From: Bordetella parapertussis
GTDB lineage: Bacteria > Pseudomonadota > Gammaproteobacteria > Burkholderiales > Burkholderiaceae_C
Direction: 5' to 3'
Assembly: GCA_945882755.1 (NCBI GenBank)
Contig: CAMCWS010000099.1
Span: forward strand, 1 to 5,983
DNA: 5,983 bases
The notes beneath the pieces were generated by a model. The model was given only the letters and a program-made list of their open reading frames with translations. It was not told the DNA's origin and made no database searches. Of this stretch, positions 5,817 through 5,983 are shown in pieces (within the stretch, counting starts at the first letter, position 1; each line of letters begins with the position of its first letter). The translations under genes and the position numbers were made by a program.

Positions 5817-5983
5817 ATGAAACTGCTTGACTCTATCGCCACCGAAGCGGCCAGCATCATTGCGGTACGCCGTGACATCCACGCTCACCCCGAACTGTGT
5901 TTCCAAGAACAACGTACTGCCGATGTGGTGGCGGGCAAGCTCACCGAATGGGGCATCGAAGTACACCGCGGCATGGGCACCAC
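5817..5983 (+). CDS. M20 family amidohydrolase (hippurate hydrolase-like), N-terminal part
   Basis: ATG at 5817 opens a frame that runs off the window after 55 codons. The visible N-terminus carries 'VRRDIHAHPELCFQE' (residues 17-31), followed by 'RTADVVAGKLTEWGIEVH' and 'RGMGTT'. This is the hallmark beginning of M20D amidohydrolases (HipO, IAA-amino acid hydrolase, N-acyl-L-amino acid amidohydrolase), dinuclear metal enzymes of about 390-400 residues that cleave N-acyl amino acids. The metal ligands lie further on and are not in the window. There is no signal peptide. The gene is divergent from the molybdoenzyme gene and has a good Shine-Dalgarno, but its upstream region is repeat sequence to within 45 nt of the ATG, so its promoter is squeezed or lies inside the repeat. 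The exact substrate cannot be told. Confidence 0.9.
   Translation, partial: MKLLDSIATEAASIIAVRRDIHAHPELCFQEQRTADVVAGKLTEWGIEVHRGMGT

Noticed and set aside
5598..5966. A 122-codon - strand ORF spanning the M20 start and the right repeat arm.
   Set aside because: It runs antisense to the clearly recognisable M20 N-terminus and then through repeat units ('CERSEAI'-type strings), a typical spurious translation.

Overview
The window looks like chromosomal DNA of a betaproteobacterium, most likely Burkholderiales and plausibly a Comamonadaceae member (Limnohabitans/Rhodoferax type). This rests on the moderately high GC, the codon use and the character of the encoded proteins (a Baf-like CoaX, an M81/MlrC protein, an M20 amidohydrolase of the 'RRDIHAHPE' type). 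The genus is an inference; no RNA gene or other lineage marker is present.

Left block (1-3267, + strand): four genes in one direction. They are the C-terminal end of an M81 (MlrC-like) metallopeptidase, an amidase-signature hydrolase with its full Lys-Ser-Ser triad 14 nt downstream, a small NADPH-dependent FMN reductase-type flavoprotein, and type III pantothenate kinase (coaX). The first two are tightly coupled and probably co-transcribed. The next two follow after gaps of 61 and 51 nt and could belong to the same transcript. No terminator was seen between them.

Middle block (3264-5300, - strand): one large cytoplasmic molybdopterin oxidoreductase with an N-terminal [4Fe-4S] motif and a putative Cys molybdenum ligand. 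It is convergent to coaX, and the two stop codons interlock in a single TTAA.

Right block (5301-5816): a 516-nt gap between the molybdoenzyme gene and a divergent M20 amidohydrolase gene (from 5817, running off the window). The gap is dominated by a composite inverted repeat. Two arms of about 150 nt face each other, each made of a tandem pair of about 25-nt units plus a GC-rich segment that is identical between arms over 59 nt. They enclose a unique core of 133 nt. The core carries, on the - strand, a short open fragment that resembles part of a BrnA-type ribbon-helix-helix antitoxin (tentative). This element is the most unusual part of the window.

Functionally, three hydrolases (M81, amidase, M20) lie close together, suggesting use of amides, N-acyl amino acids or small peptides. 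coaX is a core CoA-biosynthesis gene. The substrates of the amidase, flavoprotein and molybdoenzyme cannot be read from the sequence. No complete new defence or mobile system was found.
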